This document shows positions 50,438 through 59,590 of a stretch of 64,000 bases of DNA, piece by piece; position 1 is the first letter of the stretch, and the number at the start of each line of letters is the position of its first letter. The notes below the pieces were generated by a model, which saw only the letters and a program-made list of their open reading frames with translations, was not told the origin of the DNA and did no database searches. The position numbers were made by a program, and so were the translations under genes. The stretch comes from Mycobacterium sp. Root265 (lineage in GTDB: Bacteria > Actinomycetota > Actinomycetes > Mycobacteriales > Mycobacteriaceae). The stretch spans positions 63,313 through 127,312 of the forward strand of contig NZ_LMJA01000012.1 in assembly GCF_001428895.1 (NCBI RefSeq), read 5' to 3'.

Positions 50438-51121
50438 TCAGCCCTTGGCCAGCTGCACCAGGAATTCGATGGTCGCGACCGGCTGCACCGCCAGCAGCGA
50501 GGCGGGTGGCCTCGGCGGGTCCACATTGAAGTCGAAGAACCGGATCGGGATGGCCCCGGCGACGTCGACCCGGTCGCCGTTGCGCTGGATGTCGAGCTGC
50601 GCGCGCTCCACCCGCGTCACGTCCTTGAGCGTCAGGTGCACGGACACCTCGAGCCGCGCCGGGCTGCCGTCCGCGGGCACCGGGGCCAGGTCCACAGGCA
50701 TGTTCATGCTGACCGTGGCCGTCGGGAACGCTGCCGTGTCCATCGCGTCGGTGCCGCGGAAACGCTCGTCGCGACCGGGCCGCCCGGAGTCGATGGCGGC
50801 GACGTCGACGGTGAATGTGGCGGACACCAGGTGGGAACCCTTGATCTCGGCGCCGCCGGTGACGGCATCGGTGCGGCCGTTGACGTCCACCATTAACCAG
50901 AGCAGCTGCTGCTGGACGCGGTACCCGGCCAGTGAGCCGGGCTGCACCGTCCAGGCTCCGTCGATGTCGGTGCTCGCGGGACGGGCGTCGGCCGGCAGCA
51001 CCAGAGCCGGTTCGGGAGGCCGTTCGACGTAGGTCTTGTACGCCCACGGGGCCACCGCCACGGCGGCGACGAGGAGCACGGCAAGCAGACCCGCAAAGAT
51101 CAGCCAGCCCTTTTTCCTCAT
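50438..51121 (-). CDS. YceI family lipid-binding protein, membrane-anchored
   Basis: A 227-residue protein. A signal anchor (MRKKGWLIFAGLLAVLLVAA) precedes the YceI lipocalin-like barrel: WTVQPGSLAGYRVQQQLLWL, HLVSATFTVDVAAIDSGRPG, ERFRGTDAMDTAAFPTATVS, FLVQLAKG. YceI proteins bind polyprenoid or amide lipids in an internal cavity. The N-terminal helix shows no lipobox, so it is likely membrane-tethered. The stop lies one base from the sulfatase stop. Confidence 0.87.
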   Translation of the reverse strand: MRKKGWLIFAGLLAVLLVAAVAVAPWAYKTYVERPPEPALVLPADARPASTDIDGAWTVQPGSLAGYRVQQQLLWLMVDVNGRTDAVTGGAEIKGSHLVSATFTVDVAAIDSGRPGRDERFRGTDAMDTAAFPTATVSMNMPVDLAPVPADGSPARLEVSVHLTLKDVTRVERAQLDIQRNGDRVDVAGAIPIRFFDFNVDPPRPPASLLAVQPVATIEFLVQLAKG

Positions 51122-51169
51122 CGGCTCATCGTGACAAATGCCCAGGCCTTTGGGGTGATCTTGTACGAA

Positions 51170-51697
51170 TCAACTTCGCTGGAGGTGGGCGAGCACGTCG
51201 GCGCCGTCATCGGTGACGTAGATCAGCTCGTCCAGCGGGATCGGCAGGAAGCCGTCGCTCTCCATCCGGCGCAGCTGCATCACCAGCCCGTCGTAGAACC
51301 CGGCGGTGTTGAGCAGCACCACCGGCTTGGTGTGGTGGCCGTGTTTACGCAGTTCCAGGATCTCGGTGGCCTCATCCAGGGTGCCGAGTCCCCCGGCGAG
51401 GATCACCAGCGCATCGGCGCGGGCCAGCAGCTGGGCCTTGCGGTCGGCGAGGTCGGCGGCGAACACCATCTCATCGGCGTCCGGGCGGGCCTTGGCCCGC
51501 AAAAACTCCACGGAGATCCCGACCAGGCGGCCACCGGCCTCGTGCACGCCGTCGGCGATGACCTTCATCAGCCCACTGTTCGACCCGCCCCACACCAGGG
51601 TGTGCCCGGCCTCCCCGAGCGCCCGGGCGAACTCGCGGGCCGGGGTGGTGTATCGCGCGTCGAGGTCGGCGGCGGACAGGAAGACGCAGATGTGCAT
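51170..51697 (-). CDS. LOG family protein (nucleoside 5'-monophosphate phosphoribohydrolase-like)
   Basis: A 175-residue Rossmann protein. The family motif PGGxGTxxE appears as LAGGLGTLDEATEIL, with Ala in place of Pro. The nucleotide region is GEAGHTLVWGGSNSGLMKVI, and Arg/Lys of ADRKAQLLARADALVI. LOG enzymes release cytokinin bases from AMP-type nucleotides; Mtb Rv1205 is the known active mycobacterial case. This shorter homologue may have the same or an uncharacterised nucleotide substrate. Confidence 0.85.
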   Translation of the reverse strand: MHICVFLSAADLDARYTTPAREFARALGEAGHTLVWGGSNSGLMKVIADGVHEAGGRLVGISVEFLRAKARPDADEMVFAADLADRKAQLLARADALVILAGGLGTLDEATEILELRKHGHHTKPVVLLNTAGFYDGLVMQLRRMESDGFLPIPLDELIYVTDDGADVLAHLQRS

Positions 51698-51792
51698 TCC
51701 TGCGATGTAATCAGCTTGCGTTCGGAACGGCCAAGAATCGTGGCGAAGCCAGACCTTCAGGACGTTCAGGGTGCACCGGCATACTGGCGCTC

Positions 51793-52617
51793 ATGTCGAC
51801 CTGGCTCATCACCGGAAGCTCCACCGGAATCGGACGTGCCCTCGCCGAGGCAGTCATCGCCGCCGGCCACAACGCGGTGGTCACCGCCCGCGACGTCAGC
51901 AGCGTCGCGGACCTCGCCGACTCGGCACCGGAACGGGTGCTGGCCGTGACGCTGGACGTCACGGTGCCGGACCAGATCACCGAGGCGGTACGCCAGGCCG
52001 AGGAGCGCTTCGGCGGCGTCGACGTGCTGGTGAACAACGCCGGCTACGGATATCGGTCAGCCGTGGAGGAGGGCGACGACGCCGACGTGCGCACCCTGTT
52101 CGACACGCATTTCTTCGGCACGGTGAACACCATCAAGGCGGTGCTACCCGGTCTGCGCAAGCGGAAGTCCGGAGCCATCGTGAACATCTCCTCGATCGGC
52201 GCACAGATCACCCCGGCCGGGTCCGGCTACTACGCAGCAGCCAAGGCCGCCATCGAGGGCCTGAGCGGATCGCTGCGGAGTGAGCTTGCGCCCCTGGGCA
52301 TCTCGGTCACGATCGTGGAGCCCGGCCAGTTTCGCACCGACTTCGCCGGCCGCTCGCTCACCCAGTCGGCCACGCCGATTGCCGACTACGCCGACACCGC
52401 GGGCAAGCGGCGCATCGAGAACGACACCGTGCACGGCACCCAGACCGGCGATCCGGCCAAGGCCGCCACCGCGATCATCGGCGCCGTCGAGTCCCCCGAA
52501 CCGCCCGACTTCCTGCTGCTCGGCAATGATGCGCTGACGCTGTACCGCCAGGTCGCCGACGCCCGGTCCGCCGAGATCGCAAAATGGGAGGGCGTCAGCG
52601 CCGGCACGGACTTCTAG
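51793..52617 (+). CDS. Short-chain dehydrogenase/reductase
   Basis: A 274-residue classical-type SDR. The cofactor loop is LITGSSTGIGRALAEAVIAA, then DVLVNNAGYG, the catalytic Ser in IVNISSIGAQ and Tyr/Lys in GYYAAAKAAIEGL. The PG motif VEPGQFRTDF follows. An Arg after beta-2 (VVTARDVSSV) suggests NADP(H) preference. The substrate is not evident. It converges with and overlaps the LLM monooxygenase stop. Confidence 0.9.
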   Translation: MSTWLITGSSTGIGRALAEAVIAAGHNAVVTARDVSSVADLADSAPERVLAVTLDVTVPDQITEAVRQAEERFGGVDVLVNNAGYGYRSAVEEGDDADVRTLFDTHFFGTVNTIKAVLPGLRKRKSGAIVNISSIGAQITPAGSGYYAAAKAAIEGLSGSLRSELAPLGISVTIVEPGQFRTDFAGRSLTQSATPIADYADTAGKRRIENDTVHGTQTGDPAKAATAIIGAVESPEPPDFLLLGNDALTLYRQVADARSAEIAKWEGVSAGTDF

Positions 52618-53924
52618 AAGGACCGCAGGTTGTCCTTGAACAACGTGTGCTCGTAGTGCGTCCGGGTCAGCCCGCGGCGCTGAAGTTCGGGCACCAGGCC
52701 GTCGATCACCTCGATGACGTATTTGCGGGTGAGCCGCATGCCGGGAGCGGTGATCAGGAAACCGTCTCCGCCGACCTGGTCCATCAGGGCCTCCAGCCGG
52801 TCGGCCACGGTCGCAGGTGTGCCCACCAGTGCGTCCTCGGTGGACAAATAGGCGGCGGTCAGCTCCCGCAGCGTCTTTCCGCTACCACGCTGCAAAAAGG
52901 CTTCCAGGGAACCTTTTTCGCCGTTGGTCTGTAGGTCGTCTGGCAGCGGCTTGTCGAGGTCGAACTTGGTGAAATCGATCTCGACGATGGCGGCCAGATG
53001 CGCGAGTGTCTTCTCCAGGTAGTACTCGTTGTTCACCAGCCGCTGCAGCTTGGCCAACGCCTCCTCGTCGGTGTCGCCGAGGTGCGGGGTGATCAGGAAC
53101 AGCACCTTGATGTCATCGGGATTGCGGCCGTATTCGACTGCCCGGCGCCGGATGTCATCACGGTAGGCGATCATGCCCTCGGGATCGGCGGCCGTGCCCA
53201 CCACCGTGTCCGCGTACTTCGCGGCGAAGTCCTTTCCCTGCGGTGACCCGCCGGCCTGGGCCAGCACCGGGTGGTACTGCGGGGACGGCACGGTGTTCAG
53301 CGGGCCGCGGCTCTTGTAGTACTGGCCCTCGAAGTCCACGGTGTGCACTTTGGTGTGGTCGACGAAGGTGTTCGTCTCCCGATCGCGGACGACGGCGTCG
53401 GGCTCCCATGAATTCCACAGCGCCCTCACCAAGTCCACATACTCGTGGGCGCGGGCGTAGCGCTCATCGTGACGTGGCAGGTGGTCCAGGCCGAAGTTCT
53501 GCGCCGAGCGGTCCTCCGCGGACGTGACCATGTTCCAACCGACCCGACCACCGGTGAGATGGTCCAGCGTGTTGGTCAGCCGGGCCAGCAGGAATGGCGG
53601 GTAGAACGTCGAGGACAGCGTCACCACCAGCCCGAGGTGCTGGGTGACGTTGCCCAGCAACGGGATCAGCGGCGCGGGATCGTGTTTGGGTGAGTGCAGC
53701 GCGTGCTTGAGTTCACGCTCGTAGCTGCCCCCGTAGGCGTCGGACACCATGAGCTTGTCCTCCAACAGGAGGTAGTCGAACTTCGCCCGCTCCAGATGCT
53801 GGACCAGTTCGACGTAGAAGTCACCCGACCAATCCTGTCCGCCGGTGGATCCCCACTGTTCGTTCCAGCCGTCGACACAGAAGTTGGCGAACCACCCGAG
53901 ATGGAACCTTTTGTCGCGCGCCAT
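52614..53924 (-). CDS. LLM-class flavin monooxygenase, NtaA/SnaA/DszA type
   Basis: A 436-residue FMN-dependent monooxygenase. Family features: KRFHLGWFANFCVDGWNEQW, FDYLLLEDKLMVSDAYGG, LARLTNTLDHLTGGRVGWNM, VTSAEDRSAQNFGLDHLPRH, HPVLAQAGGSPQGKDFAAKY. Enzymes of this group cleave nitrilotriacetate, dibenzothiophene sulfone, pristinamycin precursors and flavins, using FMNH2 from a separate reductase. Coupling (TGATG) to an NCS1 permease suggests a nitrogen heterocycle or similar imported substrate. No reductase gene is adjacent. Confidence 0.88.
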   Translation of the reverse strand: MARDKRFHLGWFANFCVDGWNEQWGSTGGQDWSGDFYVELVQHLERAKFDYLLLEDKLMVSDAYGGSYERELKHALHSPKHDPAPLIPLLGNVTQHLGLVVTLSSTFYPPFLLARLTNTLDHLTGGRVGWNMVTSAEDRSAQNFGLDHLPRHDERYARAHEYVDLVRALWNSWEPDAVVRDRETNTFVDHTKVHTVDFEGQYYKSRGPLNTVPSPQYHPVLAQAGGSPQGKDFAAKYADTVVGTAADPEGMIAYRDDIRRRAVEYGRNPDDIKVLFLITPHLGDTDEEALAKLQRLVNNEYYLEKTLAHLAAIVEIDFTKFDLDKPLPDDLQTNGEKGSLEAFLQRGSGKTLRELTAAYLSTEDALVGTPATVADRLEALMDQVGGDGFLITAPGMRLTRKYVIEVIDGLVPELQRRGLTRTHYEHTLFKDNLRSF

Positions 53925-55387
53925 CAGTGATGGTCCAATCGGTCGTCGCTGCGGGCAATGGCCGCTCGTTCATGGCTGAGGTCGAGACTGCGGCTGAAGA
54001 CGTAGTAGGCCACCGCTGAGACGGCAAGCCCGGCGAGCCAGGAGACGTCGATGCCGCCGAGTAGCGCACCGAACGTGCCGGTGAAGAACGGCAGCACGGC
54101 GAACGGGATCATCGCGGCGAACCCCAGGAAGTAGGCGACGATGCCCCGCCAGGACCACCCGCCGTACACGCCGTCCGGGGTGAACAGATCGGTGATTGCG
54201 TACTCGCCGCGGCGGACGAAGAAATAGTCGGTCAGGTTCACCGCAGTCCACGGCACCAGCAGGAAGAGCATCAGCGACAAGGCGTTGCTGGCGGCGTTGA
54301 TCACGTGGTCGCCGAACGGCAAGGCCACGACGAGGTAGATCACGATGGTGGCGGTGGTCACCGCGACGCGTAGAGCACGGGTCGGCTTGATGCGTTTGAC
54401 CAGGTCAACCCCGGTCAGGAACTGCAGGGTGACGCTGTACGCGGCGGTGGCCGTGCACACCACCAGGGTGGCCGCCGATGCCAGGGCCAGGACGGCACCG
54501 AAGCCACCGAAGACGTGGTCGCCGGCGTCGTGCAGGGCCACCAGGGTGTCCTGAGCCTCGTAGTGCGCGGACAGCCAGGCGCCCAGAGCGATCAGCCACA
54601 GCGCGGAGATGCCCGCGCCCACATAGACACTGGCGATGAGCGAGCGCGACGAGGTTTTCTCGGGCAGGTAGCGGGTGTAATCCGAGACGATCGGGGCCAG
54701 CGCGATGTTGTAGGCGGCCGATATGGCAAACACGGTGAAGAAGCCCGAGGCGGCGAAACCGTGCGTGCCGGCGGCCGGGGCGGTGCCACCTGCGTGGCCG
54801 AAGATGACGGCCAGTGAGAACACGATGACCAGCGGCACGGTCACATAGAACACCAGCTGGGAGATGCGATGCAGGTAATCGTGTCCGGCTATGGCGAACA
54901 GTCCGCCGACGACGTTGACCACCAGACCGACGGCGACCGGCGACCAGCCGAAGACCTGCGCCAGTCCTTGCGAGGTGAGGATGGTGTACACAACGCCGAA
55001 CGCCAAATAGCAGGTCAGCGACATCGCGACCACGACGACGACCCCGTAGAAGCCGAATTGTGCGCGGGATTGGATGATCTGCGGCAGGCCCAGGCGCGGG
55101 CCCTGGGTGGCGTGGAAGGCCATGAAAAAAGTACCGATGATCAGGCCCAATGCCGAGGCGAGGATGGCCCAGCCCACGGAGAGGCCGAGAGCAGGGCCGG
55201 TGAAGCCCAGCGCGATGGTGAAGAAGCTCCAGTTGGCGATGAAGAACAGCGGGCTCTGCCGCCACGGCGTGCCGTGCCGTTCGGCCGGGGTGATCCAGTC
55301 GATCGATCGACTCTCGATGGTGGCGGTACGCCGCTCGGTGGGCTCGGCCTCGAAATACTCTGAACCCGTTTCGATCTCAGTAGACAC
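53924..55387 (-). CDS. NCS1 purine/cytosine permease family transporter
   Basis: A 487-residue transporter with about 12 helices, starting at GTG 55387. Signatures: SPLFFIANWSFFTIALGFTG in helix 1, GLPQIIQSRAQFGFYGVVVV, PIVSDYTRYLPEKTSSRSLI (the conserved NCS1 loop) and WTAVNLTDYFFVRRGEYAIT. NCS1 members import nucleobases, hydantoins, thiamine precursors or allantoin. It is translationally coupled to the downstream flavin monooxygenase, indicating one uptake-and-oxidation unit. It is divergent from prfC. Confidence 0.9.
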   Translation of the reverse strand: MSTEIETGSEYFEAEPTERRTATIESRSIDWITPAERHGTPWRQSPLFFIANWSFFTIALGFTGPALGLSVGWAILASALGLIIGTFFMAFHATQGPRLGLPQIIQSRAQFGFYGVVVVVAMSLTCYLAFGVVYTILTSQGLAQVFGWSPVAVGLVVNVVGGLFAIAGHDYLHRISQLVFYVTVPLVIVFSLAVIFGHAGGTAPAAGTHGFAASGFFTVFAISAAYNIALAPIVSDYTRYLPEKTSSRSLIASVYVGAGISALWLIALGAWLSAHYEAQDTLVALHDAGDHVFGGFGAVLALASAATLVVCTATAAYSVTLQFLTGVDLVKRIKPTRALRVAVTTATIVIYLVVALPFGDHVINAASNALSLMLFLLVPWTAVNLTDYFFVRRGEYAITDLFTPDGVYGGWSWRGIVAYFLGFAAMIPFAVLPFFTGTFGALLGGIDVSWLAGLAVSAVAYYVFSRSLDLSHERAAIARSDDRLDHH

Positions 55388-55517
55388 GAGCGGTGATCCT
55401 CGCCCATGCGATGCACAATGGAACAGTCATCTCGTCGGGACGATTTTTAGTCAGGCTCACTACCTGTGTCCGGCGATTATCGGTTTAGCCACCAGGGCAA
55501 ATATCATCGAGGGCGAG

Positions 55518-57137
55518 ATGACCGAGAATGCCCTGACCACCGCCGACACCAAGTCCGCCGCCCGCGTCACCGCCGAGGCGGCCCGGCGCCGCACCTTCGC
55601 CGTGATCAGCCACCCCGACGCCGGTAAGTCGACGCTGACCGAAGCGCTGGCCCTGCACGCGCGGGTCATCACCGAGGCCGGCGCCATCCACGGCAAAGCG
55701 GGCCGGCGCTCCACGGTGTCGGACTGGATGGAGATGGAGAAGGCCCGCGGTATCTCGATCACCTCGACCGCGCTGCAATTCCCCTACCGCGACTGCGTCA
55801 TCAACCTGCTCGATACCCCCGGCCACGCCGACTTCTCCGAGGACACCTACCGGGTGCTCACCGCCGTCGACGCCGCGGTCATGCTCATCGACGCCGCGAA
55901 AGGCCTTGAGCCGCAGACCCTGAAGCTCTTCCAGGTGTGTAAGCACCGCGGCATCCCGATCATCACGGTGATCAACAAATGGGACCGCCCGGGCCGCTAC
56001 GCCCTGGAGCTGATGGACGAGATCCACGAACGCATCGGGCTGCGCACCACTCCCCTGACCTGGCCGGTCGGCATCGCCGGGGACTTCAAGGGCGTGATGG
56101 ACCGCCGCAAGGGCCACTACATCCGGTTCACCCGCACCGCCGGTGGCGCCACCGCCGCCCCCGAGGAGCACATCCCCGCCGACGAGGCTTTGGCGGCCGC
56201 CGGCACCGACTGGGAGACCGCGGTCGAGGAATCCGAGCTGCTGTCGATGGATGGGTCCGACTTCGATCCGGACACCTTCCGCACCGGTGAGTCCTCCCCG
56301 GTGCTGTTCACCTCGGCGGCGCTCAACTTCGGCGTCAACCAGCTGCTCGATGTGCTGGTGGAGCTGGCGCCCTCACCGGGACCCATCGTCGACGTGGACG
56401 GGAACCCGCGGCCGGTCGAGTCGCCGTTCAGCGCGTTCGTGTTCAAGGTGCAGGCCGGCATGGATTCCTCGCACCGCGACCGCATCGCCTACGCCCGGGT
56501 GTGCTCGGGAACGTTCGAGCGCGGCGACGTGCTCACCCACGCCGGCACCGGCAAGCCGTTCGTCACCAAGTACGCCCAGTCGGTGTTCGGCCAGCAGCGC
56601 TCCACGCTGGACGACGCCTGGCCCGGCGACGTGATCGGGCTGGCCAACGCCGCCGTGCTGCGTCCCGGGGACACGCTGTATCGCGATGTGCCCGTGCAGT
56701 ATCCGCCGATCCCCAGCTTCTCCCCCGAGTACTTTTCGGTGGCGCGTGGTACCGATCCCAGCAAGCACAAGCAGTTCCGCAAGGGCATCGAGCAGCTGGA
56801 CCAGGAGGGCGTGGTGCAGGTGCTGCGCTCGGACCGCCGCGGCGAGCAGGCCCCGGTGTTCGCGGCCGTCGGGCCCATGCAGTTCGAGGTGGCCCAGCAC
56901 CGGATGGCCGCCGAGATCGGCTCCCCGATCGCGCTGGAGTCGCTGCCCTATCAGGTGGCCCGCATCGTCGATCCCAAGGACGCCGACTTCATGAACAAGC
57001 AGGTGTCCGCGGAGGTGCTGACCCGCAGCGACGGGGTGATGCTGGTGCTGTTCTCCACGCCGTGGCGGCTGCAGGGCTTCCAGCGGGACAACCCGGAGAT
57101 TCAGCTCCGGTCGCTGGTCGCCGCGGCCGAGGGCTGA
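55518..57137 (+). CDS. prfC: Peptide chain release factor 3
   Basis: A 539-residue translational GTPase that recycles RF1/RF2 from the ribosome after termination. The ATG at 55518 follows GAGGGCGAG; the longer upstream frame runs antisense through the NCS1 gene. G motifs: G1 ISHPDAGKSTLTEAL, G3 INLLDTPGHADFSEDTYR, G4 VINKWDRPGRYALEL; switch region EKARGISITSTALQF. C-terminal RF3 parts include GIEQLDQEGVVQVLRS and FEVAQHRMAAEIG. RF3 is not universal in mycobacteria; Mtb lacks an obvious copy as far as I recall. Confidence 0.95.
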   Translation: MTENALTTADTKSAARVTAEAARRRTFAVISHPDAGKSTLTEALALHARVITEAGAIHGKAGRRSTVSDWMEMEKARGISITSTALQFPYRDCVINLLDTPGHADFSEDTYRVLTAVDAAVMLIDAAKGLEPQTLKLFQVCKHRGIPIITVINKWDRPGRYALELMDEIHERIGLRTTPLTWPVGIAGDFKGVMDRRKGHYIRFTRTAGGATAAPEEHIPADEALAAAGTDWETAVEESELLSMDGSDFDPDTFRTGESSPVLFTSAALNFGVNQLLDVLVELAPSPGPIVDVDGNPRPVESPFSAFVFKVQAGMDSSHRDRIAYARVCSGTFERGDVLTHAGTGKPFVTKYAQSVFGQQRSTLDDAWPGDVIGLANAAVLRPGDTLYRDVPVQYPPIPSFSPEYFSVARGTDPSKHKQFRKGIEQLDQEGVVQVLRSDRRGEQAPVFAAVGPMQFEVAQHRMAAEIGSPIALESLPYQVARIVDPKDADFMNKQVSAEVLTRSDGVMLVLFSTPWRLQGFQRDNPEIQLRSLVAAAEG

Positions 57138-57171
57138 TCCGCACACAGATGTTCTTCGGGCGCAGTCCTTT

Positions 57172-57780
57172 TCAATCAGGATCGACCACCGTGAGGATGC
57201 CCGACGGTACATCCAGCGCTGCCAGGGTACGCGCGGCGGCGGTATCGATCTGCACACGCGGATCGGGGGGAAGCTCGTCCTCGAAGTAGGTGCCGGGCCC
57301 GTAGAGGAAGCCGTAGCGAAGCACCACCCCGTGGGCGGCCAGCACGGCGGATTCGAGTGCGGCGACCGCGTCGGCTTCCGCGCCGGGGCGCATCGTCCAC
57401 GCAACGCTCTGCGCGACGACCTTCGTCTGCTCCAGGTTCTCGACCGCGTCGAGCAGGTTGCGGGTACCGTCGCGGCGGATCCGGGCATTGAGCACTGAGT
57501 CCGCCGGCAGGTCGGCCAGCTCGTCGGGCAGGTCGGTGAGTTCGTGCAGCAGCACCTCGGGCTCGAACCCGCGAACGGCCGCGGTGAGGGCAGGGCGGTC
57601 GAAGACGTCGCAGACGATCGGCTTCGCCCCCAGGGCGGCCAGCCGGTCGGACTTACCCACCGAACGAGTCAGGGCCCCGACGGTGTGACCCGCGTCGATC
57701 AGCAGCGGCAGCAGCCGGCTGCCGATCACGCCGGAGGCGCCAGCGAAGAAGATGCGCCGGGGGTTTGGTGTGGTGGTCAT
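57172..57780 (-). CDS. NAD(P)-binding epimerase/dehydratase-like protein
   Basis: A 202-residue extended-SDR-like protein; ATG 57780 has GAGGAG seven bases upstream, so the longer frame is rejected. The cofactor loop is IFFAGASGVIGSRLLPLLID; then CDVFDRPALTAAVRGFEPEV, HELTDLPD and a TKVVAQSVAWTM stretch. It is shorter than typical NAD-dependent epimerases (about 300) and ends soon after RYGFLYGPGTYFEDELPPDP, so the substrate-binding part is reduced. It lies 23 bases after the secreted small protein gene on the same strand. Confidence 0.78.
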   Translation of the reverse strand: MTTTPNPRRIFFAGASGVIGSRLLPLLIDAGHTVGALTRSVGKSDRLAALGAKPIVCDVFDRPALTAAVRGFEPEVLLHELTDLPDELADLPADSVLNARIRRDGTRNLLDAVENLEQTKVVAQSVAWTMRPGAEADAVAALESAVLAAHGVVLRYGFLYGPGTYFEDELPPDPRVQIDTAAARTLAALDVPSGILTVVDPD

Positions 57781-57803
57781 CAGATTTCTCCTCAAATGGG
57801 TGC

Positions 57804-58013
57804 TCACCGGCAGCCGGCCGGGAGCGTTCGGATTGCGCACGGGTGACCGCCCGCGGGAATGAGCTCGACGGCCGCGTTGCTGCCCGGGGATTGGCAGGAG
57901 CTGGCAGTGACGGTCGCGACGCAGGTATGCGGGGACGAGCGGGGTGCGGCCGCGGCCGGCGATGCGGCGATCAGCGCCACCGGCACGGCTGCGACGAGTG
58001 CGAGAACTCGCAT
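57804..58013 (-). CDS. Small secreted four-cysteine protein
   Basis: A 69-residue preprotein; ATG 58013 with GGAGGAG upstream. A clear signal peptide (MRVLALVAAVPVALIAASPA, cut after AAA) leaves a mature chain of about 45 residues with four Cys: HTCVATVTASSC, GGHPCAIRTLPAGCR. Two disulfides are likely. I do not recognise the family. It is divergent from the MocR regulator (74 bases) and precedes the epimerase-like gene in the same direction. Confidence 0.7.
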   Translation of the reverse strand: MRVLALVAAVPVALIAASPAAAAPRSSPHTCVATVTASSCQSPGSNAAVELIPAGGHPCAIRTLPAGCR

Positions 58014-58087
58014 GATGGACTCCTCCACTGAACTGATTACAGCTGTGACGCTACGCCGTAAGTGGCATAGGTATATGGTCAACTTTC

Positions 58088-59509
58088 ATGGCAGACGGAT
58101 GGGCCACTTCGGTCGCGGTCACCGCCACGGCCATCGGTATTGACCTGCATCTGGACCTGTCCGGGCCGCGACTACGCGCCGGCCTGATGGAGGCGTTGCG
58201 GGAGGCCGTTCGCTCGGGACGACTGGCCCCGGGCACCCGGCTGCCGTCGTCGCGTTCGCTGGCCGCCGACCTCGGAGTCGCCCGTAACACCGTGGCCGAT
58301 TCGTACGCCGAACTGATCGCCGAGGGTTGGCTGACCGCCCAGCGCGGATCGGGTACCCGGGTGGCCCGCCGCGCCCAACCGCGCGCCGCACCGGCATCGC
58401 GCACCGGGGTCCTCCCGGCTGCACCCACCCACGGGTTGATCCCCGGCTCACCGAACCTTGCGGAGTTCCCCCGCGCCCAGTGGCTCGCGGCGTCACGGCG
58501 CGCACTGGCTGCCGCCCCTCATGACGCCTTCGGCTACGGGGATCCGCAGGGCCGCATCGAGTTACGCACCGTGCTGGCCGATTATCTGGCACGGGCCCGC
58601 GGCGTGTACGTCGCACCGGACCGCATCGTCATCTGCGCCGGTTTTCACCACGGACTGACCCTGATCGCGCACGTATTGCGGGCGCGACGGGTGCAGGCGG
58701 TGGGCGTCGAGTCGTACGGGTTCTCGGTCCACCGCGAACTGCTGTCCGGCGCCGGGCTGCGTATCCCGCCGATTCCGCTGGATGAATTCGGCGCGTGCAC
58801 AGACGAATTGGGTCGCTCCGGGGCGGTCCTGCTGACGCCGGCACATCAGTATCCGACCGGGGTAGAGCTGCATCCGGACCGCCGGGCGGCAGTCGTGGAC
58901 TGGGCGCGCACGACCGGTGGGCTCATCCTGGAGGACGACTACGACGGCGAGTTCCGCTACGACCGCCAACCCGTCGGCGCGCTGCAGGGTCTCGATCCGG
59001 ATCGGGTGGTCTACTTCGGGTCGGCGAGCAAGTCGCTGATGCCGGGGTTGCGACTGGGCTGGATGGCGTTGCCGCAAGCGTTGGTGGCCGACGTGGTGGC
59101 GGGCAAGGGCCGGGTCGACTGGTCGAGCGCACTGGACCAGCTGACGCTGGCCGAGTTCATCGACTCGGGCAGCTACGACCGGCACCTGCGGTCGATGCGA
59201 TTGCGCTACCGGCGCCGCCGCGACCAACTGGTCGCCGCGCTGGCCGAGCGGGCTCCCGGTATCCAGGTGACCGGTATCGCCGCGGGTCTGCAAGCTGTCC
59301 TGACACTCCCCCGCGGAACCGAACAGGCCGTGGTCGCGGAAGCGGCCCGGCTGGGGTTGGCGGTCGGCGGGATCGCGGAGTTCCGGCACCCCGAGCAGCG
59401 CGACCACGACCGGGACGCGCTGGTGGTGGGGTTTGCCGCTCCGTCCGACAGTGCGTGGGCCGGTGCACTGGAGGCGCTCTGCCGGACACTTGCCACAACG
59501 GTAGGCTGA
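58088..59509 (+). CDS. MocR/PdxR-type GntR regulator with aminotransferase domain
   Basis: A 473-residue fusion. The N-terminal GntR winged helix (about 20-90: MEALREAVRSGRLAPGTRLP, SRSLAADLGVARNTVADSYA) is followed by a class I aminotransferase-like domain (about 120-470), with the PLP lysine in FGSASKSLMPGLRLGW, FGYGDPQGRIELR and ILEDDYDGEFRYDR. MocR proteins use PLP adducts as effectors to control vitamin B6, GABA or taurine genes. Its targets may be the divergent secreted protein gene or the nitrilase downstream, where tandem AGTACTC/AATACTC repeats occur. Confidence 0.92.
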   Translation: MADGWATSVAVTATAIGIDLHLDLSGPRLRAGLMEALREAVRSGRLAPGTRLPSSRSLAADLGVARNTVADSYAELIAEGWLTAQRGSGTRVARRAQPRAAPASRTGVLPAAPTHGLIPGSPNLAEFPRAQWLAASRRALAAAPHDAFGYGDPQGRIELRTVLADYLARARGVYVAPDRIVICAGFHHGLTLIAHVLRARRVQAVGVESYGFSVHRELLSGAGLRIPPIPLDEFGACTDELGRSGAVLLTPAHQYPTGVELHPDRRAAVVDWARTTGGLILEDDYDGEFRYDRQPVGALQGLDPDRVVYFGSASKSLMPGLRLGWMALPQALVADVVAGKGRVDWSSALDQLTLAEFIDSGSYDRHLRSMRLRYRRRRDQLVAALAERAPGIQVTGIAAGLQAVLTLPRGTEQAVVAEAARLGLAVGGIAEFRHPEQRDHDRDALVVGFAAPSDSAWAGALEALCRTLATTVG

Positions 59510-59513
59510 GTTC

Positions 59514-59527
59514 AGTACTCAATACTC
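59514..59527 (+). promoter_or_regulatory. Tandem heptamer AGTACTC-AATACTC before the nitrilase gene
   Basis: Two adjacent 7-base direct repeats differing at one position lie 64 bases upstream of the nitrilase ATG and directly after the MocR stop. MocR regulators often bind direct repeats, so this is a candidate site; evidence is weak. Confidence 0.3.
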
Positions 59528-59590
59528 AGGAATAAGTGGGGCACGGCGGGCGCTCTGGTGAACACATCACCGAGTGAAGGGTGGCCGCAG

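Noticed and set aside
55433-55452. Hairpin plus T-run in the NCS1/prfC spacer as an attenuator or terminator
   Set aside because: The stem is only four to five base pairs, and it lies between divergent starts where a terminator has no clear purpose.
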